Shown: positions 32,545-42,464, counted from the stretch's first letter. The stretch is 64,000 nucleotides of DNA from Filibacter tadaridae (GCF_900609045.1 NZ_UXAV01000037.1:1-64000), one strand, 5' to 3'. Notes: generated by a model from the sequence alone, not told the origin. Made by a program: numbers and translations.

Positions 32545-35169
32545 TCACTTCGTGTCGTACCAAGATAATCCGAAGGCCCAATCGACTTTTAGCGGCACAT
32601 CAAGCGCTAGTGCCGATTCCATCACTTCAGGTACGATTAATTTAAGTTTCTCGATTTCATCTTCAGGCGCTTCGAAGATCAATTCATCATGTACTTGCAG
32701 AAGCATACGTGTTTGTAAACCCTCTGCTTCAATTCTTGCCGCCATATCAATCATTGCTTTTTTTATGATGTCTGCAGCACTTCCCTGGATTGGCGTATTC
32801 ATCGCTGTCCGTTCTGCAAAACTTCTCAAGTTAAAATTCGAGCTTGTGATTTCCGGCAAGTAACGTCTACGATTCATAAGTGTCGTCACATAGCCTTTCA
32901 TTTTCGCATCTACGACAATATCATCCATATACTGTTTCACGCCCGGGAAGCTGGCAAGATACGTATCGATGAACTTGGCTGCATCTTTTCGAGTAATGTC
33001 AAGACTTTGTGAAAGTCCGTAATCGCTAATCCCGTAGACAATTCCGAAGTTAACCGCTTTTGCAGCCCTTCGCATATCGGATGTCACTTCTTCAGTTGAC
33101 ACGCCGAATACATCCATTGCCGTTTGTGTATGGATATCAGCATCGGCACGGAACGCTTCAATCAGCTTTTCATCTTGCGACATATGTGCTAACACACGTA
33201 GTTCGATTTGTGAGTAGTCCGCTGCAAATAAATACCACCCCGGTTCAGACGGAACGAATGCTGCACGAATTTTACGGCCTTCTTCAAGTCGCACAGGGAT
33301 GTTTTGCAAGTTCGGATTAATAGAACTGAGCCGCCCTGTTTGCGTAAGCGCCTGTTGGAAGCGTGTATGAATCTTGCCATCTTCATGGATTTCTTTCAAA
33401 AGCCCCTCGATATAAGTCGAATTCAGTTTGCCAAGTTGGCGGTAATTTAATATATGACCGATGATTTCATGCTGGCTTTCAAGTTTTTCCAGGACATCAG
33501 CTGCAGTTGAATAACCGGTTTTTGTCTTTTTGATCGGTGTAAGACCTATCTTGTCAAATAGTATGACACCCAGTTGTTTCGGTGAATTAATATTGAATTT
33601 CTCACCAGCGATGTCATAGATATCAGCTTCTAATTTGGCCAATTTCACTGAAAGTTCTTCACCAATCGCACGAAGTGTATCTCTGTCCACTTTGACACCT
33701 GTCGATTCCATTTTTCCAAGGATTTTTGCAAGTGGCAATTCAAGCTCCTCGTATAGTTCAAATTGATCATTCGCCTTCAATTTCTCTTCGATGATTGGAC
33801 GCAGTTTCCAGATTGCTTGTACTTTTCTTCCTGCATGTTCCGCCACCGCTTCTTGCGCCGGGATTGACTTCTTAGCGCCTTTTCCGTAAACAAATTCATC
33901 TTGCTGAACATCAGTATATTCAAATTCGCGTGCAACAGACGCGACGTCTGTATAGGAAGTTGACGGGTTTACAATATAAGTCGCAAGCAGAAGATCAAAT
34001 TCAATACCTTCAATAGCCATTCCTTGGTTTGCAAGGGAAGCAAGTGCCGATTTCGAATCGGATGTGTACTTCTTGTTGTCCGGATTTTGCAACCATTTTT
34101 TAAAAGCATCCGATTCTTTTGCAACTGCAAACGACATATAAAGAACCTGATTGTCGTCGGCAAGGCCGATTCCGATAATGTCAGCGGTTAAGTAGTTTTC
34201 ATCCATCATTTCAATATGAATGGCCATTTCATCGGTAAAGTCTTCATCGGTCGGGTTAGTCAAGACGCCCACATCGATGGCTTGTTGTGGTTCGATTGCT
34301 TTCTGTGGTGCAATTTTTTCAAGGAGCGTTTTAAATTTAAGCTCTTGGTAAATATCCGCCACTTGCTCCATATCCGGCCCATCATACGATAGGTTTTCTA
34401 CTGAAATCGTAATAGGTGCATTTACTTCGATTGTCGCAAGCTCCTTGCTCATGTACGCTTGTTGTTCATTTTCAACTAAGTTTTCTTTTAACTTTTTGGC
34501 TGTAATTTTATCAATGGCTTTGTAGACATTTTCGACAGAGCCATATTCTTTTAGCAATTTCAGTGCCGTTTTTTCGCCAACGCCCGGAACGCCTGGAATA
34601 TTATCGGACGCATCACCCATAAGGCCTTTCATATCGATGATTTGGGGCGGTTCGATACCATACTTCTCCATGACATGAAGAGGCGTATACTTTTCGATAT
34701 CCGTCATCCCTTTGCGGGTGATGAATACCGTTGTATGCTCACTTGCAAGTTGCGTCAAGTCTTTATCTCCTGAAATGACCACCACTTCTGATTTATCTAC
34801 TTCGCTCAGTTGACTAAGCGTTCCGATAATGTCGTCCGCTTCATAATTATCCAATTCGTATTGAGGAATATTATAGGCAGTCAATAGTTTACGCAGGTAA
34901 GGAAATTGTTCGGATAGTTCCGGCGGCGTTTTCTGGCGACCCCCTTTATACTCTCCGAATGTCTTATGTCTAAATGTAGTTTTCCCAGCATCCCAAGCAA
35001 CCAGGATATGTGTCGGTTTCTCATCTGCTAGAATATTTTGTAGCATCATTGTAAAGCCATACACTGCATTTGTATGGATCCCACTGTCATTTGTCAATAA
35101 AGGCAATGCGAAAAATGCCCGGTACGCAAGACTATTCCCATCAAGTAATACAATCTTCTTTTTCGTCAT
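32545..35169 (-). CDS. polA: DNA polymerase I
   Basis: The 874-residue product is full-length Pol I. The 5'-3' flap nuclease domain (residues 1-290) has YRAFFALP, VAWDAGKTTFRH and MGDASDNIPGVPGVGEKTALKLL; the middle (about 300-480) corresponds to a 3'-5' exonuclease domain whose DxE residues are not apparent, as in other Bacilli, so proofreading is probably lacking; the polymerase domain has AADYSQIELRVLAHMS, RRAAKAVNFGIVYG and VHDELIFEAP. It fills gaps in Okazaki fragments and repair patches. It is upstream of mutM and coaE. Confidence 0.97.
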   Translation of the reverse strand: MTKKKIVLLDGNSLAYRAFFALPLLTNDSGIHTNAVYGFTMMLQNILADEKPTHILVAWDAGKTTFRHKTFGEYKGGRQKTPPELSEQFPYLRKLLTAYNIPQYELDNYEADDIIGTLSQLSEVDKSEVVVISGDKDLTQLASEHTTVFITRKGMTDIEKYTPLHVMEKYGIEPPQIIDMKGLMGDASDNIPGVPGVGEKTALKLLKEYGSVENVYKAIDKITAKKLKENLVENEQQAYMSKELATIEVNAPITISVENLSYDGPDMEQVADIYQELKFKTLLEKIAPQKAIEPQQAIDVGVLTNPTDEDFTDEMAIHIEMMDENYLTADIIGIGLADDNQVLYMSFAVAKESDAFKKWLQNPDNKKYTSDSKSALASLANQGMAIEGIEFDLLLATYIVNPSTSYTDVASVAREFEYTDVQQDEFVYGKGAKKSIPAQEAVAEHAGRKVQAIWKLRPIIEEKLKANDQFELYEELELPLAKILGKMESTGVKVDRDTLRAIGEELSVKLAKLEADIYDIAGEKFNINSPKQLGVILFDKIGLTPIKKTKTGYSTAADVLEKLESQHEIIGHILNYRQLGKLNSTYIEGLLKEIHEDGKIHTRFQQALTQTGRLSSINPNLQNIPVRLEEGRKIRAAFVPSEPGWYLFAADYSQIELRVLAHMSQDEKLIEAFRADADIHTQTAMDVFGVSTEEVTSDMRRAAKAVNFGIVYGISDYGLSQSLDITRKDAAKFIDTYLASFPGVKQYMDDIVVDAKMKGYVTTLMNRRRYLPEITSSNFNLRSFAERTAMNTPIQGSAADIIKKAMIDMAARIEAEGLQTRMLLQVHDELIFEAPEDEIEKLKLIVPEVMESALALDVPLKVDWAFGLSWYDTK

Positions 35170-35274
35170 GTAAATTCCACTCCCATCAAAAAAACGTCAT
35201 TTACATTTATCTTACCACGTTGGCAAGTTTAAATGAAAATGACGTCCCTTGTTCATATGCCTATATTATGTCCT

Positions 35275-36285
35275 TTACTCCAAGTAGCCTGTTAGTGTCT
35301 TCGCGTATGGCGAATCAGCTGGGATAATAATCATTGTGTCTTCACCAATCGTCTTCGTATATGACTGGAGTGTGCGATACAAATTATAAAACTCAGGATC
35401 CTTCGAAAATGCGTTGTTGTATATTTTTGCTGCTTCAGATTCACCTTCAGCATGGATGATAGCTGCTTCTCTTTTCGCTTTTGCAAGCATTTCCTGCACT
35501 TCTCGATCTGTTTCCGCTTCAATCCGTCGCTTATCAGCGTCCCCTTCGGAAAGATACGTTTGTGCAGTTGATTCACGTTCTGAAATCATTCTTGTATAGA
35601 TGGACTGCTCGTTTTCTTCAGGTAGGTCGATGCGTTTCATACGTACATCGACGACTTCAATTCCAAAGTTCCCTTCGTTCAGAAAACTATTTACACGATC
35701 TGTCACACGGTCATTCAAACTACCGCGGGAAGAGTTCTCATCATTAACTACATCAACGTAATTAAGCTGACCGAGTTCCGTACGAACGACGGAGTAGATG
35801 AATTCTTCCATCCGAGCCTCAGCATTCACAATGTTTCTTGCATTCGTTATCATTTTTTCGGGATTTGTGATTCTCCAAACAGCATAATTATCGATAATAA
35901 TTCGCTTCTTATCCTTTGTATTGATTTCCTCTTCCGATACGTTATGCGTCATATGACTCTTTGGTAATGTGATTACAGTTTGAACAAACGGTATTTTCAT
36001 ATTGATGCCCGGTTCTTTGACAATGCGTTTAATTTCCCCGAACTGCCGTACGACTCGGTATTCGTCTTCTTTCACGATGTAAACATTCGCTAGTAAAATG
36101 ATTAAAACCGCAAAAATGGCTGTTAGTATAACTGTCAGCTTTGCATATTTTTTAAATCCAAAAGGGGCTTTAGGCGTCTTATGTGCGTCAGTTGATTTCG
36201 GTGTTTTTTTCTGCCCTTGCTTTGCTTGTTGCCGTTCAGCGAACTTTTCCTCAATACTTTTGAATGGATTATTATCATTCGCCAT
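35275..36285 (-). CDS. hflC: HflC, SPFH-domain modulator of FtsH
   Basis: This 336-residue SPFH/band-7 protein corresponds to HflC. It has an unusual 48-residue, Lys/Gln-rich cytoplasmic N-terminal tail, then one membrane segment (residues 49-69), then the SPFH core beginning VKEDEYRVVRQFGEIKRIVKEPGINMKIPF and a coiled coil (ERESTAQTYLSEGDADKRRIEAETD). In proteobacteria HflK and HflC form a large cage around the FtsH protease. It overlaps hflK by one base (TAATG). Its N-terminal tail is longer than in E. coli HflC. Confidence 0.88.
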   Translation of the reverse strand: MANDNNPFKSIEEKFAERQQAKQGQKKTPKSTDAHKTPKAPFGFKKYAKLTVILTAIFAVLIILLANVYIVKEDEYRVVRQFGEIKRIVKEPGINMKIPFVQTVITLPKSHMTHNVSEEEINTKDKKRIIIDNYAVWRITNPEKMITNARNIVNAEARMEEFIYSVVRTELGQLNYVDVVNDENSSRGSLNDRVTDRVNSFLNEGNFGIEVVDVRMKRIDLPEENEQSIYTRMISERESTAQTYLSEGDADKRRIEAETDREVQEMLAKAKREAAIIHAEGESEAAKIYNNAFSKDPEFYNLYRTLQSYTKTIGEDTMIIIPADSPYAKTLTGYLE

Positions 36286-37253
36286 TAGTTATCGCCCCCT
36301 TCAGTAGTAGATGATTCTGGTGGCGGTGTTTGGTTTTCCAATTGCTGCAACGGTAAATATTTCACCGTTTCACCGTTATCATTCATAATATAAATCTTAG
36401 CTTTCGGCAATACTTGCTCAAGCGTCTCAATGATAAGTCTTTGGCGTGTGATTGCTTTGTTTTTCGCATACTCGGCATGTAAATTGGTGAAAAGCGCCAC
36501 GTCCCCGCGTGCCTGTTCAATTCGTGCGGTTTTTTGACCAAGCGCCCGTGATTTGATGGCATCACGTTCACCAATTGCCTCGTTTTTCTTCTTATTCACG
36601 TACTTCTTCGCTTCGTTTATTTTCGTGGCTTTCGTTTCGCGGGCGTCCGTCACTGCTGTAAATGCTGCACGGACTTCTGCATTCGGCAATTCTACATCTT
36701 GCAACTTCACGCCTTGAATTGCAATACCGATATCATACTTTCCAATCAGTGACGCAAGGAGTTCCCGCGTCTGCGCCTCAATCTCCGCTTTACCATCCGT
36801 TAGGGCGGCATCTATCGTTGAACTGCCAATGACAGAACGGATGGATGCGGATGTTGCATCAGCCAAGATTTCTTTTGGATTTTGTGAGTTAAATAAATAC
36901 TTTTGCGGCTCGGCGATTTTCCATTGGACGATTAAGTCAGTCAAAACAATGTATTCATCCCCTGTAATCATTTTCGTTTCCTTGTCGTATGATACAAGTT
37001 CTCCGCTTTTGTCTTGCTTATAGCCAAATTGTAGACTGAATGTTTCCTTCGAAAGTATTTCCGTCTGTTGGATAGGCCAAGGTAATTTGAAATGTAATCC
37101 AGAGTCTGTAACCGTCGTGTCCGCTTTACCAAAAGTGATGACAACTGCCTGTTCAGACTCGTCAACTGTGTACCATGTCGTGAACGCGACAAGAATAAGC
37201 AATAAACCCGCAATCGCCATGCCAATAGTTATTAAAATTCGGCGTGTACTCAT
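36285..37253 (-). CDS. hflK: HflK, SPFH-domain modulator of FtsH
   Basis: This 322-residue SPFH protein has an N-terminal membrane segment (residues 6-27), then VDESEQAVVITFGKADTTVTDSGLHFKLPWP and a C-terminal coiled coil with RDAIKSRALGQKTARIEQARGDVALFTNL, matching HflK. It lacks the Gly/Pro-rich N-terminal tail of E. coli HflK; in this pair HflC carries the extra tail. It precedes hflC with a one-base overlap and follows a phoR terminator, so the pair is its own unit. B. subtilis has no hflKC here; its polA follows phoR directly. Confidence 0.88.
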   Translation of the reverse strand: MSTRRILITIGMAIAGLLLILVAFTTWYTVDESEQAVVITFGKADTTVTDSGLHFKLPWPIQQTEILSKETFSLQFGYKQDKSGELVSYDKETKMITGDEYIVLTDLIVQWKIAEPQKYLFNSQNPKEILADATSASIRSVIGSSTIDAALTDGKAEIEAQTRELLASLIGKYDIGIAIQGVKLQDVELPNAEVRAAFTAVTDARETKATKINEAKKYVNKKKNEAIGERDAIKSRALGQKTARIEQARGDVALFTNLHAEYAKNKAITRQRLIIETLEQVLPKAKIYIMNDNGETVKYLPLQQLENQTPPPESSTTEGGDN

Positions 37254-37330
37254 AGATAGATAAGCCCCTTTCTTTTATGTATTAATCTCTTATACGGTAT
37301 GGACTACTAGAAAGTTTCATTGAATCCACG

Positions 37331-37353
37331 AAGCGCCGAAGCGTGTTCAACGG
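37331..37353 (-). repeat. Fragment of dispersed palindromic repeat (left arm)
   Basis: Read on the minus strand, the sequence TTGAACACGCTTCGGCGCTT matches the outer left arm at 24423-24443 with one change. It lies between phoR and hflK in a spacer of about 155 bases. Confidence 0.6.
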
Positions 37354-37379
37354 AATTTTTTATTCCAACTTAAATCCGC

Positions 37380-37409
37380 AAAAAAACAACCCAATTAAGA
37401 TGGATTGTT
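37380..37409 (-). terminator. Terminator after phoR
   Basis: AACAACCCA (37385-37393) pairs with TGGATTGTT (37401-37409) with one wobble; T residues follow on the minus strand. The stem reaches into the last base of the phoR stop codon. Confidence 0.78.
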
Positions 37410-38827
37410 CAATAGTCCTGCTTTTTTGGTAAATGGATTTGGAAGGTTGTCCCGACTCCAATTTCACTTTCCACATCAACAGTGCCATTATGAGATTCGA
37501 TAAGATGTTTCACGATGGCAAGACCGAGTCCTGTTCCGCCTGAATCACGGCTTCTTGCACGGTCTACACGATAGAAACGTTCGAATAATCTTGGTAATTC
37601 CAAGTGTTCAATTCCAATACCCTCATCGCTGATTTCGATTCGTATGCGTTCATTAGCATCCGTAACTGATATCGTAATCGTCTTATTCTCCGAAGAGTAA
37701 TTAATGGCGTTCGTTAAAAGATTTACCATTACTTGAACCAAACGGACAATATCCCCTTCAATAGTGATATGCCCAGGTATATTCGTGATTGTTTTCATCT
37801 TTTTTTGTTCCAGATTTCTTGAAACTGCGCTTAATGCATCATCAATTACATCCTTCATATCGACTGTAGCATATTGAAGTGTAAATCCTTCACTTTCCAT
37901 TCCCGACAAGGCTAGTAAATCATCGATTAATAAATGTAAACGGTCACTTTCTTTTTGGATAATCCCAAGAAACATCTTCATAACAGCGGGGTCATCCATC
38001 GCACCTTCCAACAGTGTTTCAGTAAATCCTTTAATGGATGTAACGGGCGTGCGAAGTTCGTGTGATACATTTGCAACAAAGTCTTTCCTTACTTTTTCTA
38101 ACCTTATCAGCTTCGTTATATCATGCATGACTACGACAATGCCGAGCCAATTCCCATGCCTACCAATGACAGGTGCACCATAAACACTTACGTAAGCCGT
38201 AGAATTTTCGCCATCCAACTGAACTTGACTTTCATGCACTTGCTCAGTCATGAAGACATCATCTATTAGCGTTTCAACAACAGGTGGCAAACCGATTTCC
38301 TTGTATGTCATTCCCATTATACTTTTTTTCGATAATCCAAATGTTTTTTCAAGTACACCATTTACTAGATTGACTGTTCCACCGCGTCCAAACATAAGCA
38401 GCCCACTTCCCATACTTTCAACAAGCGTCTTTAACCGCTCGTTTTCCATCGTGCGAAGTAACGACATTTCCTGTAAATTGCTCGCAATCTTGTTAATGGC
38501 AATCGAAAGTTCATTATCATATTCAGGCCCATTCATCCGGGTCCTAGCAAGATAGTCCCCTTCTGCAATTCGAACAGCTATTCTCGTGATTTCATCAATA
38601 GGCTTTGCATATTGTAACATCATTCGGGCAGCAACAAATAAAGAGATTAGGAACGCGACAACTAGTACGGTTATAAGATATAACCAGTAATGATGCTGAA
38701 TCGTAAGATCGGTATTTCCCGCGAATAATGGGAAAAACTGTCCCAATACAATTCCTAGACCAGTCAATAGAACAGAAAGTAGAATAGCACAGGCAAGCAC
38801 TAGACGAGCGTAAAGACCACTCTTCAC
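37409..38827 (-). CDS. phoR: Phosphate-regulon sensor histidine kinase PhoR
   Basis: This 472-residue sensor kinase pairs with PhoP. It has two membrane segments (about 8-30 and 47-67) joined by a loop of only about 16 residues, then HAMP (70-122), PAS (about 130-240), HisKA with His256 in FVANVSHELRTPVTSIKGF and an ATPase domain with NLLTNAINYS and DSGGTGLGLAIVKH. B. subtilis PhoR has a large extracytoplasmic domain, which is missing here, so sensing must be through the membrane, HAMP or PAS part. The start is GTG, overlapping the phoP stop as GTGA, with AGGAG upstream. Confidence 0.92.
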   Translation of the reverse strand: MKSGLYARLVLACAILLSVLLTGLGIVLGQFFPLFAGNTDLTIQHHYWLYLITVLVVAFLISLFVAARMMLQYAKPIDEITRIAVRIAEGDYLARTRMNGPEYDNELSIAINKIASNLQEMSLLRTMENERLKTLVESMGSGLLMFGRGGTVNLVNGVLEKTFGLSKKSIMGMTYKEIGLPPVVETLIDDVFMTEQVHESQVQLDGENSTAYVSVYGAPVIGRHGNWLGIVVVMHDITKLIRLEKVRKDFVANVSHELRTPVTSIKGFTETLLEGAMDDPAVMKMFLGIIQKESDRLHLLIDDLLALSGMESEGFTLQYATVDMKDVIDDALSAVSRNLEQKKMKTITNIPGHITIEGDIVRLVQVMVNLLTNAINYSSENKTITISVTDANERIRIEISDEGIGIEHLELPRLFERFYRVDRARSRDSGGTGLGLAIVKHLIESHNGTVDVESEIGVGTTFQIHLPKKQDY

Positions 38828-39537
38828 CCTTTTTGCTCCTCAAACTTATAGCCAATTCCTCTGATTGTTTTAATGAAAAGCGGTTTCTTCGTATTCTCTT
38901 CTATTTTTTCACGTAAATGACTGACGTGAACATCCACAATACGTGTGTCTCCCACAAAATCGTATTTCCACACTGCCGCCATCAGTTGATCACGTGACAA
39001 AACACGATTTTTATTTTGCATAAAGTAGACAAGTAATTCAAACTCTTTCGGAGTGAATTCCAATTCTGTTGTATCTAGAAAGGCTTCATATTGTTCAGGA
39101 TGAATAGTCAGAGAACGTGAACGTAGAATTCCACTTGTATCATTCCGATTCGACCAATCCACACTTCTTCTCAATACGGCTTTAACACGCGCTACCACTT
39201 CGCGTGGGCTGAATGGTTTTGTCATATAATCGTCGGCACCGATTTCAAGCCCTAGAACTTTGTCAAATTCATCTCCTTTCGCTGTCAACATGATGATTGG
39301 AATAGCCAGTCCTTTTTTCCTTATCGTTTTACAAACATCAATGCCATCCATCTTCGGAAGCATGAGATCCAGTAGAATAAGGTCTGGATTTTCGGTCTCA
39401 ACCTTACTAACTGCATCTTCCCCATCCACGGCGGCCACTGTATCAAACCCGGCTTGTTCCAGATTATACTCAAGCAATGTGCGAATAGATTCTTCATCAT
39501 CTACAATTAATATCTTTTTGGTTTCCAAATCGTTCAT
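38824..39537 (-). CDS. phoP: Phosphate-regulon response regulator PhoP
   Basis: This 237-residue OmpR-type response regulator has a receiver domain with the acidic pair at 13-14, phospho-acceptor Asp57 (LILLDLMLPKMDG), Thr/Lys switch residues (MLTAKGDEFDK, YMTKPFSPREV) and a C-terminal winged helix (residues about 135-237, ELEFTPKEFELLVYF). It should control phosphate uptake and phosphate-saving wall genes. Position beside mdh and polA fits B. subtilis phoP. Overlaps phoR by 4 bases; preceded by the MaoC-like gene in the same direction, 17 bases away. Confidence 0.94.
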   Translation of the reverse strand: MNDLETKKILIVDDEESIRTLLEYNLEQAGFDTVAAVDGEDAVSKVETENPDLILLDLMLPKMDGIDVCKTIRKKGLAIPIIMLTAKGDEFDKVLGLEIGADDYMTKPFSPREVVARVKAVLRRSVDWSNRNDTSGILRSRSLTIHPEQYEAFLDTTELEFTPKEFELLVYFMQNKNRVLSRDQLMAAVWKYDFVGDTRIVDVHVSHLREKIEENTKKPLFIKTIRGIGYKFEEQKG

Positions 39538-39553
39538 CTGTTTCTCACCCCTA

Positions 39554-40030
39554 TTAGAAATTGTCCATTGTCTGTGAAGTGAGACGTTCTTCCACTTTTG
39601 GTGGTACGACTACTAATGTTCCTAAGATCACAAGTTCTTCTTGCTCGTTATGTGCTTCAATTGAAACCTTCACCTCATTGGCTTCTTTATCCACATGAAT
39701 TATTTCCAATAGGAAGTTTATGGTCGCATAATGATAGACCGGTTTTGGAAAGGAAATTTGCTGTTCCACAATATGTGAACCAGGACCTGGAAAATACTTT
39801 GAAATCGCAGAAGTCATAATTCCTGTCAACATGATAGTTGGAACAATCGGTTTCTTGTAAATTGTTCGTGTGGCGTAATCATGTTGAATATAAAGTGGGT
39901 TACCATCATTCGTTAGCCCAAGGTATAACAATAGATCCCTGTCTTCTATTTTTTCGGTTAACTTTAACTTTTCACCAACATTTATCTCTTCAATTTTTCG
40001 ACCTAGCCGTCTTTTTTTTCCTAAAATCAA
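39554..40030 (-). CDS. MaoC-like hot-dog protein upstream of phoP
   Basis: This 158-residue protein has a single MaoC/hot-dog fold. The hydratase motif reads LTNDGNPLYIQHDYA where active R-specific enoyl-CoA hydratases have D.NP.H, so the catalytic Asp is kept but the catalytic His is replaced by Tyr. The VPTIMLTGIMTSAI helix is present. Catalysis by the standard mechanism is therefore doubtful; it may bind an acyl chain. The start is a TTG with AGGGGG 7 bases upstream. It is not in this place in B. subtilis but forms an operon with phoPR here, spacing 17 bases. Function unknown. Confidence 0.82.
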   Translation of the reverse strand: MILGKKRRLGRKIEEINVGEKLKLTEKIEDRDLLLYLGLTNDGNPLYIQHDYATRTIYKKPIVPTIMLTGIMTSAISKYFPGPGSHIVEQQISFPKPVYHYATINFLLEIIHVDKEANEVKVSIEAHNEQEELVILGTLVVVPPKVEERLTSQTMDNF

Positions 40031-40080
40031 CAGTATTCCCCCTTTGAATGTATTACATAGAGTCTACCAATAATCAAAAA

Positions 40081-40113
40081 AAAAATCGAGTGGCTTTCGC
40101 CACCCGATTACTT
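40081..40113 (-). terminator. Terminator after mdh
   Basis: An ATCG(A)GTGGC stem (from 40084) pairs with GCCAC(C)CGAT (to about 40107) around a TTTC loop, with a long T run on the minus strand. Confidence 0.85.
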
Positions 40114-40118
40114 TTTGA

Positions 40119-41057
40119 TTATACTAGAACTTTCATAACCTCTTTAACAGCTTCAGCAGATTTTGCAAGTTCTGCTTTTTCGTCAGTAGTCAATTCAAGT
40201 TCAATAATTTTTTCAATACCGTTTGCGCCAAGTACTGTTGGCACGCCAATGTAGATTCCATCGAGACCATATTCACCTTCAAGGAAGGCGATGGATGGAA
40301 GAACACGTTTTTGGTCTTTTAAGATTGCTTCTGCCATTTCAACAAGTGATGCTGCAGGTGCATAGTAAGCCGAACCGTTGCCCAATAGGTTAACGATTTC
40401 CGCTCCACCTTTACGTGTACGATCTACAATTTCTTCAAGACGTTCCGCTGAAATCAAAGTTTCCAACGGGATACCCCCTGCATATGAATAGCGTACTAAA
40501 GGAACCATGCTATCACCGTGACCACCAAGTACGAAACCAGTTACATCTTTAACAGACATGTTCAGTTCTTGCGCAACAAACGTACGGAAACGTGCGGTAT
40601 CAAGTACGCCCGATTGGCCAATAACACGCTCTTTGGGAAGCCCTGATTCTTTGTATACCGTATATGTCATTGCATCAACAGGATTCGTTAGCACGATAAT
40701 TGTTGTGTTTGGCGAATATTTTACAATTTCGCCTGTGATTGCCTTCATCACTTTTTGGTTCGTTTGAACAAGGTCATCACGGCTCATACCCGGTTTACGT
40801 GCAATACCAGCTGTAATGATGACGATGTCGGATTCTTTTGTATCCGAGTAGTCTGAAGTTCCAATGATATTTACATCGAAACCCTGTACTGGAGCCGCCT
40901 CAAGCATGTCAAGCGCTTTTCCTTTTGTTGGGTTTTCCATTTGTGGAATATCAACTAGCACTACATCACAAAGTTCTTTTTGCGCCAAAAGAAATGCTGT
41001 AGTTGCACCCGTGAAACCAGAACCGATAACTGAGATTTTTTTACGTTGCATTGTCAT
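40119..41057 (-). CDS. mdh: Malate dehydrogenase
   Basis: The 312-residue product is an LDH-like malate dehydrogenase. The NAD-binding [15 protein letters not shown] is at residue 12, the active loop is [16 protein letters not shown] near residue 83, and [14 protein letters not shown] with the catalytic His near residue 177. The Arg of the mobile loop distinguishes it from lactate dehydrogenase. It oxidises malate to oxaloacetate in the citric acid cycle. The ATG has GGAG 9 bases upstream. Third in the citZ-icd-mdh order, but a terminator lies between icd and mdh. Confidence 0.95.
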   Translation of the reverse strand: MTMQRKKISVIGSGFTGATTAFLLAQKELCDVVLVDIPQMENPTKGKALDMLEAAPVQGFDVNIIGTSDYSDTKESDIVIITAGIARKPGMSRDDLVQTNQKVMKAITGEIVKYSPNTTIIVLTNPVDAMTYTVYKESGLPKERVIGQSGVLDTARFRTFVAQELNMSVKDVTGFVLGGHGDSMVPLVRYSYAGGIPLETLISAERLEEIVDRTRKGGAEIVNLLGNGSAYYAPAASLVEMAEAILKDQKRVLPSIAFLEGEYGLDGIYIGVPTVLGANGIEKIIELELTTDEKAELAKSAEAVKEVMKVLV

Positions 41058-41087
41058 GAGTAAACTCTCCTTTTACTGTAGGTTCAA

Positions 41088-41124
41088 AAAAATGAGAGGG
41101 GAAAACAAGTTCCCCTCTCATTTA
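41088..41124 (-). terminator. Terminator between icd and mdh
   Basis: AAATGAGAGGGGA (41089-41101) pairs perfectly with TCCCCTCTCATTT (41111-41123), followed on the minus strand by a T run. It should reduce read-through from citZ-icd into mdh. Confidence 0.87.
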
Positions 41125-41173
41125 TTAACTTGGCTTTCGTAGATGTTTACTTTAAAAAGGATTACGTTGTATC

Positions 41174-42433
41174 TTAGAGGTTTTTGATCAATTCATCTGC
41201 GAACTCAGAAGTTTTCACTTCTGTAGCACCGTCCATAAGACGTGCAAAGTCATATGTTACAACTTTTGAAACAATCGTTTTTTCGATTGAAGTCGTAATC
41301 ATACGCGCCGCTTCATTCCATCCAAGGTGTTCAAGCATTAAAACACCCGAAAGAATAAGTGATGAAGGATTTACTTTATCAAGACCTGCATATTTTGGAG
41401 CAGTGCCATGCGTTGCTTCGAAGATAGCATGTCCTGATACATAGTTGATATTCGCTCCAGGTGCAATACCAATACCGCCAACTTGTGCAGCAAGTGCATC
41501 GGAAATATAGTCACCATTCAAGTTCATTGTTGCAACTACATCAAATTCTTTTGGACGAGTCAAAATTTGTTGCAAGAAGATGTCAGCGATCGCATCTTTT
41601 ACAATGATTTTGCCAGCTGCTTCAGCCTCTGCTTGTGCTTTGTTCGCAGCATCAGTGCCGTCAGCGTCTTTAATTGCATCGTATTGGTTCCAAGTGAATA
41701 CTTTATCGCCGAACTCTTGCTCAGCAACTTCATAGCCCCAGTTTTTGAACGCGCCTTCAGTGAACTTCATGATGTTCCCTTTATGAACAAGCGTCAATGA
41801 TTTACGGCCTTCTTTGATGATGTATTCAAGAGCTGAACGCACTAAACGTTTTGTACCCTCTTCAGAAATAGGTTTGATACCAAGTCCTGATGTTTCAGGG
41901 AAACGGATTTTATCGACACCCATTTCGTTTTGTAAGAAGTTCAATAATTTCTTAGCATCATCAGAACCTTGTTGGTATTCGATTCCTGCATAGATATCTT
42001 CTGTATTTTCACGGAAAATAACCATGTCACAGTCTTCAGGACGCTTGACAGGTGATGGTACACCTTCAAAGTAGCGAACTGGGCGCAAGCATGTATAAAG
42101 ATCCAATTCTTGACGAAGTGCAACGTTCAATGAACGGAAGCCTCCACCGATTGGAGTTGTAAGTGGACCTTTAATAGCGATCAAATATTCATCAATCGTA
42201 TCAAGTGTTTCTTGTGGAAGCCATTCGCCAGTTTCGTTGAATGCTTTCTCCCCAGCAAGAACTTCTTTCCATTCAAGCTTCTTCTTGCCATCATACGCTT
42301 TGTCGACTGCCGCTTCAAGAACGCGTGAAGCTGCATGCCAAATGTCAGGACCTGTACCGTCACCGATAATATAAGGGATTGTTGCTTGATCTGGAACGTT
42401 TAAAACACCGTTATCTACTGTAATTTTAGCCAT
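41174..42433 (-). CDS. icd: Isocitrate dehydrogenase, NADP-dependent
   Basis: The 419-residue product is an NADP-type isocitrate dehydrogenase. The motif [24 protein letters not shown] holds the phosphate-binding Ser and Arg residues; [17 protein letters not shown] and [27 protein letters not shown] are typical, and [12 protein letters not shown] is the C-terminal nucleotide site. It makes 2-oxoglutarate and NADPH. The ATG at 42433 has GGAGG 9 bases upstream; upstream frame is not coding. It follows citZ with a hairpin in between. Confidence 0.96.
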   Translation of the reverse strand: MAKITVDNGVLNVPDQATIPYIIGDGTGPDIWHAASRVLEAAVDKAYDGKKKLEWKEVLAGEKAFNETGEWLPQETLDTIDEYLIAIKGPLTTPIGGGFRSLNVALRQELDLYTCLRPVRYFEGVPSPVKRPEDCDMVIFRENTEDIYAGIEYQQGSDDAKKLLNFLQNEMGVDKIRFPETSGLGIKPISEEGTKRLVRSALEYIIKEGRKSLTLVHKGNIMKFTEGAFKNWGYEVAEQEFGDKVFTWNQYDAIKDADGTDAANKAQAEAEAAGKIIVKDAIADIFLQQILTRPKEFDVVATMNLNGDYISDALAAQVGGIGIAPGANINYVSGHAIFEATHGTAPKYAGLDKVNPSSLILSGVLMLEHLGWNEAARMITTSIEKTIVSKVVTYDFARLMDGATEVKTSEFADELIKNL

Positions 42434-42464
42434 TAAATAATTCCTCCTAAATTCAAAATCATAG

